This document shows, piece after piece, positions 6,972-14,670 of a stretch of DNA of 40,328 bases. Origin of the DNA: JADLBR01 sp020847615 (GTDB lineage: Bacteria > Verrucomicrobiota > Verrucomicrobiia > JADLBR01); NCBI GenBank assembly GCA_026646655.1, contig JAPKHT010000036.1, positions 1-40,328 on the forward strand, read 5' to 3'. The translations under genes and the position numbers were made by a program. The first letter of the stretch is position 1. Each line of letters opens with the position of its first letter. The notes under the pieces were generated by a model. That model was not told where the DNA came from. It saw only the letters and a list, made by a program, of their open reading frames with translations, and searched no databases.

Positions 6972-8354
6972 TTAGCCTTCGTGCCAGAACATGACGCGGT
7001 CTTCCGCTTCCTCTTCCTCTTCCGTCTTCACTGGCCGCAACCGTAGACCCTTGACGACCGTCGTCCGCCTGTTGTCGATATTCTTGAAGCCCGGACGTAT
7101 GTCCGTGAAGCGCTCGTAGAGCCGCCTGAAGAACCACTGGTGGACGCTGCTGGGTTCGCCGTGCTTGTTGCACCACTCCTCGAAAGCCTGATCCAGCCGC
7201 TCCTTCTCTACCCACGCATCGGGGCCCAAAGAGCACTCGTTCTTCACGAAGTACCCGACCGGATCATTGGACAGCGAGAACTTCTTGAGGACCTTCTGGC
7301 CGTCTTTGCCGCCATCGGGCACCGAATGCGTTGCCAGGATCTCCTGCAGCGCGGCCACGGCCCAACGCAAGATTCCCTCGCGTTCCTCGGCCAACCTATC
7401 CTTGAGGTGAAGGTCCTTGACCTTCGGTTGCACAGCAAAACGAATGAACCTCGTGCGTCGGATCTCGGCATCGGTCCCGCTCTTGAACCGCGGTAGGGTG
7501 TTGGCGAGGAACCACAGCTTGCACGCCGTCTTCATCGAGAATGGCTTGCCGTAGATGGAGCGAGCCTCGACGTGCTCGCCAGAAACGATCAGCTTGTAGT
7601 TGGTGGATTCATCCATCTCGATGGTGTCGATCTCCGTACCGAGATTTACCGCCGCCCAGCGCAATTTTGGGAGCGAGTAGCTCTTGCTGTCGCAGATCCG
7701 GCTCATGGACAGCGCGGCCACCAGGTCCTCGCCCAAGCACGTTGAGAACGCCTCCGCCAGCGTGGACTTGCCCGTCCCGCCGGGCCCGTAACAGATCAGG
7801 GCACGCTCGAAACGGGCCGAGGGGTAGAGAACGTTGCCGCAGAACCATTGGAACAATTGCCGGTCTGCCTCGTCCGGAAGCATCTCCTCAAAGACCTTTT
7901 GGAACTGCGGACACTCCGCATCCGCGACGAATTTCGTATTGGTCTTTGCCGTGAAGGACCACTTCGGGTCGTGCTTCACCAACTGCACGTCCTCGTGCGT
8001 CACCCGCAACAGGCCATTGGCGCAGTTGAGCAGCACCGCCCCATCGGCCGCGTCCACGCAATAGAACCCGCGCAGGCTGTCCATGCGCACCTGACTGAGG
8101 AGCTGCACGTGATCCAGGACCGCCCGCGCGTTGCGCGCCGTCCGAAATTTCGCCGGCAATAGGCCCATGGCCCCCGGGGCCATCTCGTCGCGGGTCCGGC
8201 TCGCCCAGCACGCCCCGTCCCAAACGAACCACTCGTCCCCGACGCACTTGAGCTTGCCGACCTTGCTCAAGAACTGCTTCGCATAGAGTGTCTCTCGGAA
8301 CTTGCTCGCTTTGCCGTTGGTGCTGACCTCAACCAGATTGACCCGATCCATCAT
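6972..8354 (-). CDS. Phage/plasmid SF3 helicase (D5/P4-type)
   Basis: The 460-residue protein has the D5-type layout. A D5_N-like region covers residues about 50-170. A Walker A CYGPGGTGKST lies near 188-198, followed by the SF3 sensor/arginine region (FLANTLPRF ... RRTRFIRF). A helical tail (EGILRWAVAAL) and a C-terminal winged-helix-like segment (WVEKERLDQAFEEW) complete it. These hexameric ATPases unwind DNA at the element's origin. The start codon overlaps the stop of the upstream primase gene by four bases (ATGA), so the two are translationally coupled and probably act as a primase-helicase pair. A second Met follows the first directly. Confidence 0.88.
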   Translation of the reverse strand: MMDRVNLVEVSTNGKASKFRETLYAKQFLSKVGKLKCVGDEWFVWDGACWASRTRDEMAPGAMGLLPAKFRTARNARAVLDHVQLLSQVRMDSLRGFYCVDAADGAVLLNCANGLLRVTHEDVQLVKHDPKWSFTAKTNTKFVADAECPQFQKVFEEMLPDEADRQLFQWFCGNVLYPSARFERALICYGPGGTGKSTLAEAFSTCLGEDLVAALSMSRICDSKSYSLPKLRWAAVNLGTEIDTIEMDESTNYKLIVSGEHVEARSIYGKPFSMKTACKLWFLANTLPRFKSGTDAEIRRTRFIRFAVQPKVKDLHLKDRLAEEREGILRWAVAALQEILATHSVPDGGKDGQKVLKKFSLSNDPVGYFVKNECSLGPDAWVEKERLDQAFEEWCNKHGEPSSVHQWFFRRLYERFTDIRPGFKNIDNRRTTVVKGLRLRPVKTEEEEEAEDRVMFWHEG

Positions 8355-9394
8355 CGCTTCCTTTTCGCCCCAATTTTCGACCGCATGTACTCGACCAGGC
8401 CACTCAACCCGACCCTGTGTGCGTCGTTAAAATCCTTGACCCCCTCCCAGTAGTGCCGGTGCACCGCCCTGGCGCTCCCCTCCAACCTGTCGGCGAACCC
8501 GCCCTCATCAAACCAAGCGAGCCCCGCGGCGTCGTCGTCGGCGAACATGAAAACCACCGCCCCCTTACGGGGCGGGTAGTGCTCCATGAATCGCTTCCAT
8601 GTGTGAGCCCCGCGCAAGCCGACCACAGAGACGCGCGGCGGCGGCGCGGCCCCCCATTCGCACGCCTCGCAAAATGCGATCGCGTCCCACTGGCCCTCCA
8701 ACAGCATCAGCGCATCTGCCGCGCCCGGATCGCACCCGATCACGAACGGCCACGCCCCGATACCCTTCGGCACGTAGTAGAAGATTTTCGAACCATCCGG
8801 CTTCCGCAGCAGCGTGTGGTAGCCCACGGCCGTCCGCTTCCCGTCGACGGGCGCCTCGACCAGAAAGGCCTCCCTGCGCTCACCAGAGTGGTCTACCATC
8901 GCCATCAGGCCGGCGGCCGCGAAGGCCCTGACGGTCTCGGGCTTGAATCCGCGCCACTCCGCAATCCTGACCTGGTGCTTGAGCGACCCCACCAGGATGC
9001 GGCAACCCTCCCGCCATTCCTCGGCATGCGCCTGCGCCATCGGGCGCAACGCCGCCGTCGCGTCCACTTGGACCAGGGGGTTACGCCGCCGCCCCAGGAC
9101 CGCGGGATCTCCCCCAGCCAGCTTCACGATCGCCTCCTTGAACGAGCACCCGTCCCGCGCCTGGACGTAGCTGAACACGTCCCCGGCCTTTCCCGTGCTG
9201 AAGTCGAAGAAGACCTGCTTGACCGGATCAACGTAACAGCTAGGGGTCTTCTCGGGCTTGAACGGGGACAGGCACACCAACTGCGACCCAGCCCGACGAA
9301 GCGTATGGCCATCCGACTGCATCAGTGCCACCAGATCCACCCGCTGTTTGATCAGCGCGGCATCCCTCAAACGTGCCACCGGCGCGTGCCACAT
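8351..9394 (-). CDS. Toprim-domain DNA primase of the mobile element
   Basis: The product is about 347 residues from the ATG at 9394, which has AGGAG 11 nt upstream. Residues about 15-95 form a DnaG-like zinc-finger region (SPFKPEKTPS, GKAGDVFSYVQ). The second Cys pair is replaced (FFDFSTGKAGD) and the His is Lys, so zinc binding is probably lost, as in many phage primases. The Toprim domain near 230-310 keeps LLEGQWDA and the acidic FADDDAAG that bind catalytic metal. It synthesises RNA primers for the element's replication with the coupled downstream helicase. The frame stays open upstream through the tRNA remnant, but that part is an artefact of the att site. The gene starts only 19 bp from the tRNA-derived core. 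Confidence 0.85.
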   Translation of the reverse strand: MWHAPVARLRDAALIKQRVDLVALMQSDGHTLRRAGSQLVCLSPFKPEKTPSCYVDPVKQVFFDFSTGKAGDVFSYVQARDGCSFKEAIVKLAGGDPAVLGRRRNPLVQVDATAALRPMAQAHAEEWREGCRILVGSLKHQVRIAEWRGFKPETVRAFAAAGLMAMVDHSGERREAFLVEAPVDGKRTAVGYHTLLRKPDGSKIFYYVPKGIGAWPFVIGCDPGAADALMLLEGQWDAIAFCEACEWGAAPPPRVSVVGLRGAHTWKRFMEHYPPRKGAVVFMFADDDAAGLAWFDEGGFADRLEGSARAVHRHYWEGVKDFNDAHRVGLSGLVEYMRSKIGAKRKR

Positions 9395-9412
9395 ACTATG
9401 AGGAACTCCTGA

Positions 9413-9457
9413 TTCACACGCAGGAGGTCGCAGGTTCGAACCCTGCACCGCGCACCA
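9413..9457 (+). other. 3' fragment of tRNA-Val(CAC): attachment site of the element
   Basis: The fragment contains the anticodon loop TTCACAC (anticodon CAC, 9415-9417), the 3' side of the anticodon stem, a 5-nt variable loop (AGGTC), a perfect T arm (GCAGG, loop TTCGAAC, CCTGC, 9430-9446), the 3' acceptor strand ACCGCGC, discriminator A and an encoded CCA (9455-9457). The matching 5' acceptor strand GCGCGGT and a D arm are absent upstream. The 5' side of the anticodon stem pairs except at 9412, so homology appears to start at about 9413. This is what a duplicated att core in a tRNA gene looks like. Confidence 0.85.
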
Positions 9458-9470
9458 TCTTTTCCCTCCC

Positions 9471-10523
9471 ATGCGCACCGCCGATTTCGATTTCAATCTG
9501 CCCGCTGAACTGATCGCCGCCGAGCCCGCGCCGCGCCGCACCGATGCGCGCCTGTTGGCCGTGGATCGTGCATCGGGAGCCTGGGAACATCGCTCGGTGG
9601 CCGACCTGCCATCCCTGTCGCAACCCGGCGACCTGTGGCTCCTCAACAATTCCCGCGTGATTCCCGCGCGCCTTCTGGACCACGATTCGGGCGTCGAGGC
9701 CCTGCTGCTGGAGGAAACCTCCCCCAGTCACTGGCGCTGCCTGACCAACCCCGCGCGGAAGACCAAGCAGGACGCACGGCTCGCCTTCGCGCCGCGGGAC
9801 CCCGGCCTCCCCCCCCTCCAAGCCACGGTCCTCAAGACCCTTCCCTCCGGCGAGCGCATCCTCCGATTTCACGGCTGCTTCTCGCTCGACGACTACGGCC
9901 TCATGCCGGTGCCGCCGTATATTCTGAAACGACGCAAGGCCGGCGTCGGGCCCCGCGACCCAGAGACGCTCGACCGCGAGCGCTACCAGACGGTGTTCGC
10001 CGCATCCGATGGCTCGGTCGCCGCCCCCACCGCCGGCCTCCACTTCACCCCCGAACTGCTCGCCCGGCTGCCCCACGCCTTCATCACCCTGCACGTCGGC
10101 ATCGGCACCTTCCGCCCCATCAAGACCGAAAAACTCGAGGATCACGTCATGCACGGCGAGCGCTTCTGGATCCCCGAGTCAACTGCCGCGGCAGCGGCCG
10201 CAGCCACCCGTCGCATCGCCGTCGGCACCACTGTCGCGCGCGTCCTGGAAACCGCCAAAACCCTCCGCGAGTCGGGCGGCCAAACGCACATCTTCATCCG
10301 CCCGCCCCACCGATTCCGCCACACCGACGCCCTCATGACGAATTTCCACCTCCCGCGCTCCACCCTGCTCGTCCTCGTCGCCGCATTCCTCGGTGACCGC
10401 GGACCCGACCGCGAGCCCCTCCCGCCACGCCAAGCCATCGACTTGCTTCGCGCCATCTACGCCGACGCCGTCCGGGAGAAATACCGCTTCTATAGCTATG
10501 GCGACACCATGCTGATCGTGTGA
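9471..10523 (+). CDS. queA: S-adenosylmethionine:tRNA ribosyltransferase-isomerase
   Basis: QueA transfers and isomerises the ribose of SAM onto 7-aminomethyl-7-deazaguanine in tRNA, forming epoxyqueuosine in the cytoplasm. The 350-residue length is normal. Family blocks are present throughout: FDFNLPAELIAAEP at the start, NNSRVIPARL near 59-68, APTAGLHFTPELL near 184, HVGIGTFRPI near 204, GTTVARVLETA near 251, and the C-terminal RHTDALMTNFHLPRSTLL. No indel or frameshift is seen. It begins 13 bp after the tRNA-Val remnant and is the first host gene beyond the integrated element. No clear Shine-Dalgarno sequence precedes the ATG. Orphan queA genes away from tgt are common. Confidence 0.97.
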   Translation: MRTADFDFNLPAELIAAEPAPRRTDARLLAVDRASGAWEHRSVADLPSLSQPGDLWLLNNSRVIPARLLDHDSGVEALLLEETSPSHWRCLTNPARKTKQDARLAFAPRDPGLPPLQATVLKTLPSGERILRFHGCFSLDDYGLMPVPPYILKRRKAGVGPRDPETLDRERYQTVFAASDGSVAAPTAGLHFTPELLARLPHAFITLHVGIGTFRPIKTEKLEDHVMHGERFWIPESTAAAAAAATRRIAVGTTVARVLETAKTLRESGGQTHIFIRPPHRFRHTDALMTNFHLPRSTLLVLVAAFLGDRGPDREPLPPRQAIDLLRAIYADAVREKYRFYSYGDTMLIV

Positions 10524-11191
10524 CGAGACTCAGGGCCCACGGGGCTTCCCATCCAGCTCGAAAGTTCTGGAAGTGGCCACGGTCGCCAGAGCGTGGTTGG
10601 GTCGGCCGAGCGCCCAGTGAAGGGGCTTCAACGATGAAACACGAACCCCCAGCTCTCGGGGTCGGACCACAGGTTTCCTCCGCGCAGCAAGGGGTTACGG
10701 AGCACAAGCGAGCAGATCCGGCCCTTTGGAGCAGATTTTCGAGATCAAAAATCACCCGCAAAGACCCATCCTTAGAGCGAACATTCAGACCCCAATGTCG
10801 CCCCTGAGGTCCCGAGATCATCCCCCCTCCCATTCCCTTGCATCCTGTCGGACTTTGGATCGAGAGCGGGGCCGATCGCGCCGAAAAGCCATCATGGGGC
10901 GCCGTGGCCTTGTAGACGGGCTGCTCTTGGTTGGGATGGGCGCTCGAATCCGAGGCCCTTGGGCGGATTTTGGGTGCGGGCGGCGCTCAGTTCTGAAGCG
11001 TGTCTCGATCGGCGTTCACCAGCCGGGCAGCCACGCCCGATCCTGCCACATCGACTCACCCCGCCGCAAAGTCCGACACGCTGCCAGTTAAGGTCGCGTC
11101 AATAAATCCGATGGTCCCACCCAGGTGTGCGGTTTCATTTCTCGCGCGGTCGACGACGGGGATGGCTGTCGTCCAAGTTTCGTCCGTGCCC
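10524..11191. other. Non-coding region with a dispersed repeat
   Basis: No supported gene lies here. The 5' part contains copy 1 of a 93-bp repeat (10558-10650). It is followed directly by GGGGTCGGACCACAGG (10658-10673), which recurs inverted at 14644-14659. The remainder up to the end of the cation ATPase gene shows no domain I recognise. A minus-strand stretch at about 11056-11180 reads as protein-like sequence (ETAHLGGTIGFIDATLTG) and might be a gene remnant, but it lacks its own start. Confidence 0.5.
10558..10650 (+). repeat. 93-bp dispersed repeat, copy 1
   Basis: This stretch matches 19369-19461 in the same orientation, with seven differences by eye and no gaps. Shared landmarks are GGCCACGGTCGCCAG, TCGGCCGAGCGCCCAGTGAA and TTCAACGATGAAACACGAAC. 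Both copies lie between genes and carry no obvious transposase or terminal inverted repeats. Confidence 0.85.
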
Positions 11192-13912
11192 TCAGACCTG
11201 CCGTCCCATGCGATTGACAAGCCACTTCTGAACCTCGACCAGCAGCGTTCCGGCCAGGCTGGCGCCAAGGATGCGCACCCACTCATCCCAGCCGATCGGG
11301 GCGGTCTGGAAGACGGCGTTCAAGAAAGGGAGGTAGGTGAGGCCGGCCTGCAGCAACAACACCCCGGCAATGCCCAGCCATAGCCAGCCGTTCCGGAAAA
11401 TGCCAATGGACCAGATCGAATGGCGAAGCGAACGACAGTTGATCAAATAGAGCGCTTGGATCACGGCCACGGTGTTCAGGGCGACCGTGCGTGCGGCTTC
11501 GATGCCGGCTCCCTGAGCCAGCTCCCATTTGAACAGTCCGAAGGCGGCGATGAGGATGAGCAGGCCCACGAGCACCACATGCGCGAGCATACTCCCGGTG
11601 AGGATGGGCGCGTCGGGCGCGCGCGGCGGGCGCTGCATGAGGTCCCGTTCCTTCGGTTCCAGGGCGAGAAACAAACCCAGCAACCCCCCGGTCGTCATGT
11701 TGATCCATAATACCTGCAAGGGCAGGATGGGCAGCGTGGCGCCCACCATCGTGGCGGCGAGGATAACCAACCCCTGCCCCAGGTTGCTGGGCAAGGCCCA
11801 AGTGATGATCTTCGCCAGATTGTCGAATACGTTCCGGCCCTCCTCGACCGCCGCCCGGATGGACGCAAAGTTGTCGTCGGTCAGTACCATGTCGGACGCC
11901 TCCTTGGCCACTTCCGTTCCCGTGATGCCCATCGCCACCCCGATGTTCGCCTGCTTCAACGCCGGACCATCGTTCACGCCATCCCCGGTCATGGCAACGA
12001 CGTGACCGCGCTCTTGCAGCGCCTCGACCAATCTCAACTTCTGCTCCGGCGTGACGCGGGCGAAGACCGGGACATTCGCGGCGGCCTCTATCAAGCGCTC
12101 GTCGTCCAACGTGGCCAGATCCTTGCCCGTCAGCGCCGCCGGATGGTCGGCGCCCTCGGTTTGGGCTGCCAGTCCCAACTGTCGTGCGACGGCGACCGCC
12201 GTGCCGGCGTGGTCGCCAGTGATCATCTTAACCTGAATGCCCGCCCGATGGCACGCCGCCACGGCGTCGATGGCCTCCGGGCGCGGGGGGTCAATCATGC
12301 CCTGCAAACCCAGGAAAGTGAACCTTCGCGGCAAGTCGCGTGCGTGGATACGGGTCGTCGCGGGTGACAATTCCGCGCGCGCAAAGGCCAGCACGCGCAA
12401 GCCGGCCGCCGCCAATCGGGCGACTTGCGCCTGAACCCCCTCGCGGTCGAGTCGAACCGGTTGGCGGCGCGAGTTGAAGGCCACATGGCATCGGTCGAGC
12501 ACCACCTCGACGGCGCCCTTGAGATAGACCAGCTTGCGGCCCGCCGCCCGGTCCTCGTGCAGCGTGGCCATGTACTGGTGTTGCGACTCGAAGGGAATCA
12601 CATCCACGCGCCGCAAGCGTCCTTGCTCTGCTTCGCCGTCCAAACCCGCCTTATGCGCGGCGACGATCAAGGCCACTTCGGTTGGGTCACCCTGTGCGTC
12701 CCACCGGCCCTCCCTCTGCACGAGCGCGCTGTCATTGCAGAGCAATCCGGCCAGCAGACACTCGGACACCCCCGGGGCTTCATCCCGCGCGAGCGCTGTC
12801 CCGCCCATGGTCAGGTCCCCCTGCGGTTCGTAACCATTGCCGGTCGCTTCGACCAACGAATCCCCGACGACGACCTGTCGCACGGTCATCTGGTTTTGCG
12901 TCAGCGTGCCCGTTTTGTCGGAGCAAATCACCGTGGTGCTGCCCAGTGTCTCGACGGCGGGCAACTTGCGGATGATGGCACGTCGGCGGGCCATGCGGGC
13001 TACGCCAATGGCCAGCGTGACCGTCACCGCCGCAGGCAAGCCCTCCGGAATTGCCCCCACCGCCAGCGCAATCGCCGAGGACACGATGTCGTCCAGCGGT
13101 TCGCGCCGCCACAACCCGAGCGCGACGACCACCCCCACCAGACCGAGAATGCCGATGAGAAGTTTGTGGCCAAACGCCGCCATCTTTCGCGTCAGCGGAG
13201 TCTCGAGGTTGGGCGCGGCGGAGATCATTTCGGAAATGCGCCCGATCTCGGTGTGGTCGCCTGTGCCGATGACCACCGCCCGGCCCTGGCCGTACGTGAC
13301 CAGTGTGGAGGCGTAAGCCATGTTGGCGCGATCGGCCAACAGCGTCTCCGGCGCCAACTCCGTCTCCGCGGCCTTCTCGACCGAGGTGGATTCCCCCGTG
13401 AGCGCCGCTTCGGCCACCTGCAAGTCGCGCGTGGTCACGAGGCGCAGATCGGCCGGCACTTTATCGCCCGAGGCCAACAGCACCACGTCACCGGGGACGA
13501 GTTCGGTGGACGGCACCCGCGCCGTCTTGCCCGCACGCACCACGTTGGTTTCGGTAACCAGGCTTTGGGCCAGCGCCTCAATGGCACGTTCGGCCTTGGC
13601 TTCCTGAAGATAGCCGATCCAGGCGTTGACGAGCACCACCGCGAGGATCACGCCCGCATCCACGAAGCCGCCCATGACCAGCTTGATGGCGCCCGCCGCG
13701 AGCAGTATGTAGATGAGGGGATTATGGAACTGGAGCAGGAACCACAGCCATGCGCTGCGTCCTTTCCGGGGCGTGATCTGGTTCGCGCCGAAGCGCTGCC
13801 GGCGGTGCTTGATTTCGAAAAGATCCAGCCCCTTGTCCAGGTCGGTTTCCAAGAGTTGCGCCACCTCCCCGGCCGGGAGGTGATGCCAATGATGGCTGAG
13901 GATTTCTTGCAT
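11192..13912 (-). CDS. Cation-transporting P-type ATPase (P2 class, calcium/sodium pump-like)
   Basis: This 906-residue inner-membrane pump couples ATP hydrolysis to cation movement. In order it has a cation-ATPase N-terminal domain (1-70), an actuator with LTGES (171-175), M4 with IPEGLPA (288-294), the phosphorylation site DKTGTLT (332-338), a nucleotide-binding domain, the hinge MTGDGVNDGPALKQANIG, and a C-terminal six-helix domain ending in ALYLINCRS. The overall layout is that of SERCA/PMA1-like P2 ATPases. In M6 the usual metal-binding Asp region is replaced (WINMTTGGLLGL), a variant seen in several bacterial P2 pumps, so calcium specificity should not be assumed. No ribosome-binding site is obvious. 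The gene stands alone on the minus strand. Confidence 0.93.
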   Translation of the reverse strand: MQEILSHHWHHLPAGEVAQLLETDLDKGLDLFEIKHRRQRFGANQITPRKGRSAWLWFLLQFHNPLIYILLAAGAIKLVMGGFVDAGVILAVVLVNAWIGYLQEAKAERAIEALAQSLVTETNVVRAGKTARVPSTELVPGDVVLLASGDKVPADLRLVTTRDLQVAEAALTGESTSVEKAAETELAPETLLADRANMAYASTLVTYGQGRAVVIGTGDHTEIGRISEMISAAPNLETPLTRKMAAFGHKLLIGILGLVGVVVALGLWRREPLDDIVSSAIALAVGAIPEGLPAAVTVTLAIGVARMARRRAIIRKLPAVETLGSTTVICSDKTGTLTQNQMTVRQVVVGDSLVEATGNGYEPQGDLTMGGTALARDEAPGVSECLLAGLLCNDSALVQREGRWDAQGDPTEVALIVAAHKAGLDGEAEQGRLRRVDVIPFESQHQYMATLHEDRAAGRKLVYLKGAVEVVLDRCHVAFNSRRQPVRLDREGVQAQVARLAAAGLRVLAFARAELSPATTRIHARDLPRRFTFLGLQGMIDPPRPEAIDAVAACHRAGIQVKMITGDHAGTAVAVARQLGLAAQTEGADHPAALTGKDLATLDDERLIEAAANVPVFARVTPEQKLRLVEALQERGHVVAMTGDGVNDGPALKQANIGVAMGITGTEVAKEASDMVLTDDNFASIRAAVEEGRNVFDNLAKIITWALPSNLGQGLVILAATMVGATLPILPLQVLWINMTTGGLLGLFLALEPKERDLMQRPPRAPDAPILTGSMLAHVVLVGLLILIAAFGLFKWELAQGAGIEAARTVALNTVAVIQALYLINCRSLRHSIWSIGIFRNGWLWLGIAGVLLLQAGLTYLPFLNAVFQTAPIGWDEWVRILGASLAGTLLVEVQKWLVNRMGRQV

Positions 13913-14027
13913 AGCGCGACGTAACGTTGCTCTAACTTGCCGCGGTGGCGAGCAAAACAGCGATCAGTCCAATGAGCAACAGCCAGAACAGTCCGACAGT
14001 CCGGGGTCCAGTCCGATCGGATAGCCC

Positions 14028-14659
14028 GGGATCGGACCACGGGAGCTGCCGCGGAGGCGAAGGGTTGCGAGCAAGAACCGATCACTCTTGGGGCGTTAGG
14101 AGCGGTTCTTGGGCCAATCTCTTGTCTTTAAGGAAGCGAGCATGCCGCGGGCGAATCGGTGCATGGTGTCCGGCCAGGTACTACACCGCCACGGTCAAGG
14201 TGCGCTCGCGGAACTCCACCGCCGCCCGTTCGAGGAACGCATCCAGCGGCATGGCACCCTCGTCGCCCTTCTGGCGCGAGCGGACCGACACGGTCCCCGC
14301 GACCGCCTCCGGTTTTCCGATCACGAGGCCGTACGGCACCTTGTCCAGCTGCCAGCGCCGGATCTTCGCGCCGAGTTTGTCCGGCGACGTGTCCAAGGCC
14401 GCGCGCAGCGCCAGGCCTCGGCACTTGCGCTCGATCGCCCGCGCGACCTCCATCTGCCCATCCGCGATGGGCAGCACGCGCACCTGCTCCGGCGCGAGCC
14501 ACAGCGGGAAATCCCCCGCGAAATGCTCGATCAGGAAGCCGATGAATCGCTCGTGCGTCCCCAGCGGCGCGCGGTGGATGCACAGCGGCGTCGCCTCCGT
14601 GTTCTCCGCCGTGGTGTACACCCCAGCCCGAAACGCTTCAAATCCTGTGGTCCGACCCC
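14028..14659. repeat. Imperfect 16-bp inverted repeats flanking the thrS fragment
   Basis: GGGATCGGACCACGGG at 14028-14043 and CCTGTGGTCCGACCCC at 14644-14659 are inverted copies matching at 14 of 16 positions. They bracket the truncated thrS copy. The right one is also an exact inverted copy of 10658-10673. The right motif starts four bases after thrS homology ends, so it may mark a recombination breakpoint. Confidence 0.5.
14181..14639 (-). pseudogene. Truncated second copy of the thrS 3' end
   Basis: About 459 bp match the 3' end of the complete thrS (19692-20148) at roughly 94-95% by eye, including the same stop codon. The fragment encodes the anticodon-binding domain of threonyl-tRNA synthetase (ATPLCIHRAPLGTHERF to RTLTVAV) but has no catalytic domain. 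A 2-nt insertion near 14621 breaks the frame at its 5' edge, and similarity ends abruptly at 14639. It has no start codon of its own in the right place and is almost certainly non-functional. Together with thrS it forms a direct repeat around a 5-kb segment. Confidence 0.92.
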
Positions 14660-14670
14660 TGTGAGAGCTT

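Larger units (their letters stand above)
1..9457. mobile_element. Right part of an integrated prophage or phage satellite
   Basis: The block contains terminase large and small subunits, a D5/P4-type helicase and a Toprim primase, all on the minus strand, plus a toxin-antitoxin pair and one plus-strand surface-protein gene. It stops at the 3' half of a tRNA-Val gene, and the conserved chromosomal gene queA begins immediately afterwards. That arrangement is the usual signature of a tyrosine-integrase element inserted in a tRNA gene. The intact tRNA and the integrase would then be expected at the left end, outside the window. No portal, capsid, protease or tail gene follows the terminase, where such genes normally sit. 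The element is therefore either decayed or a satellite, unless the structural genes lie to the left of position 1. The outer left boundary is not visible. Confidence 0.8.

Noticed and set aside
9382..9457. A complete tRNA-Val gene
   Set aside because: The 5' acceptor strand and D arm are missing and the anticodon stem has a mismatch at 9412; only the 3' half is present.
9414..10154. 246-codon minus-strand frame containing GAGFEPATSCV
   Set aside because: That peptide is the well-known spurious translation of a tRNA T arm, and the rest is antisense to queA.
11056..11286. 76-codon minus-strand frame overlapping the ATPase 3' end
   Set aside because: Its start lies inside the ATPase in another frame; only the last ~40 residues look protein-like and no family is recognised.
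12425..13924. 499-codon plus-strand frame
   Set aside because: Antisense to the P2 ATPase, which has every conserved motif in order.
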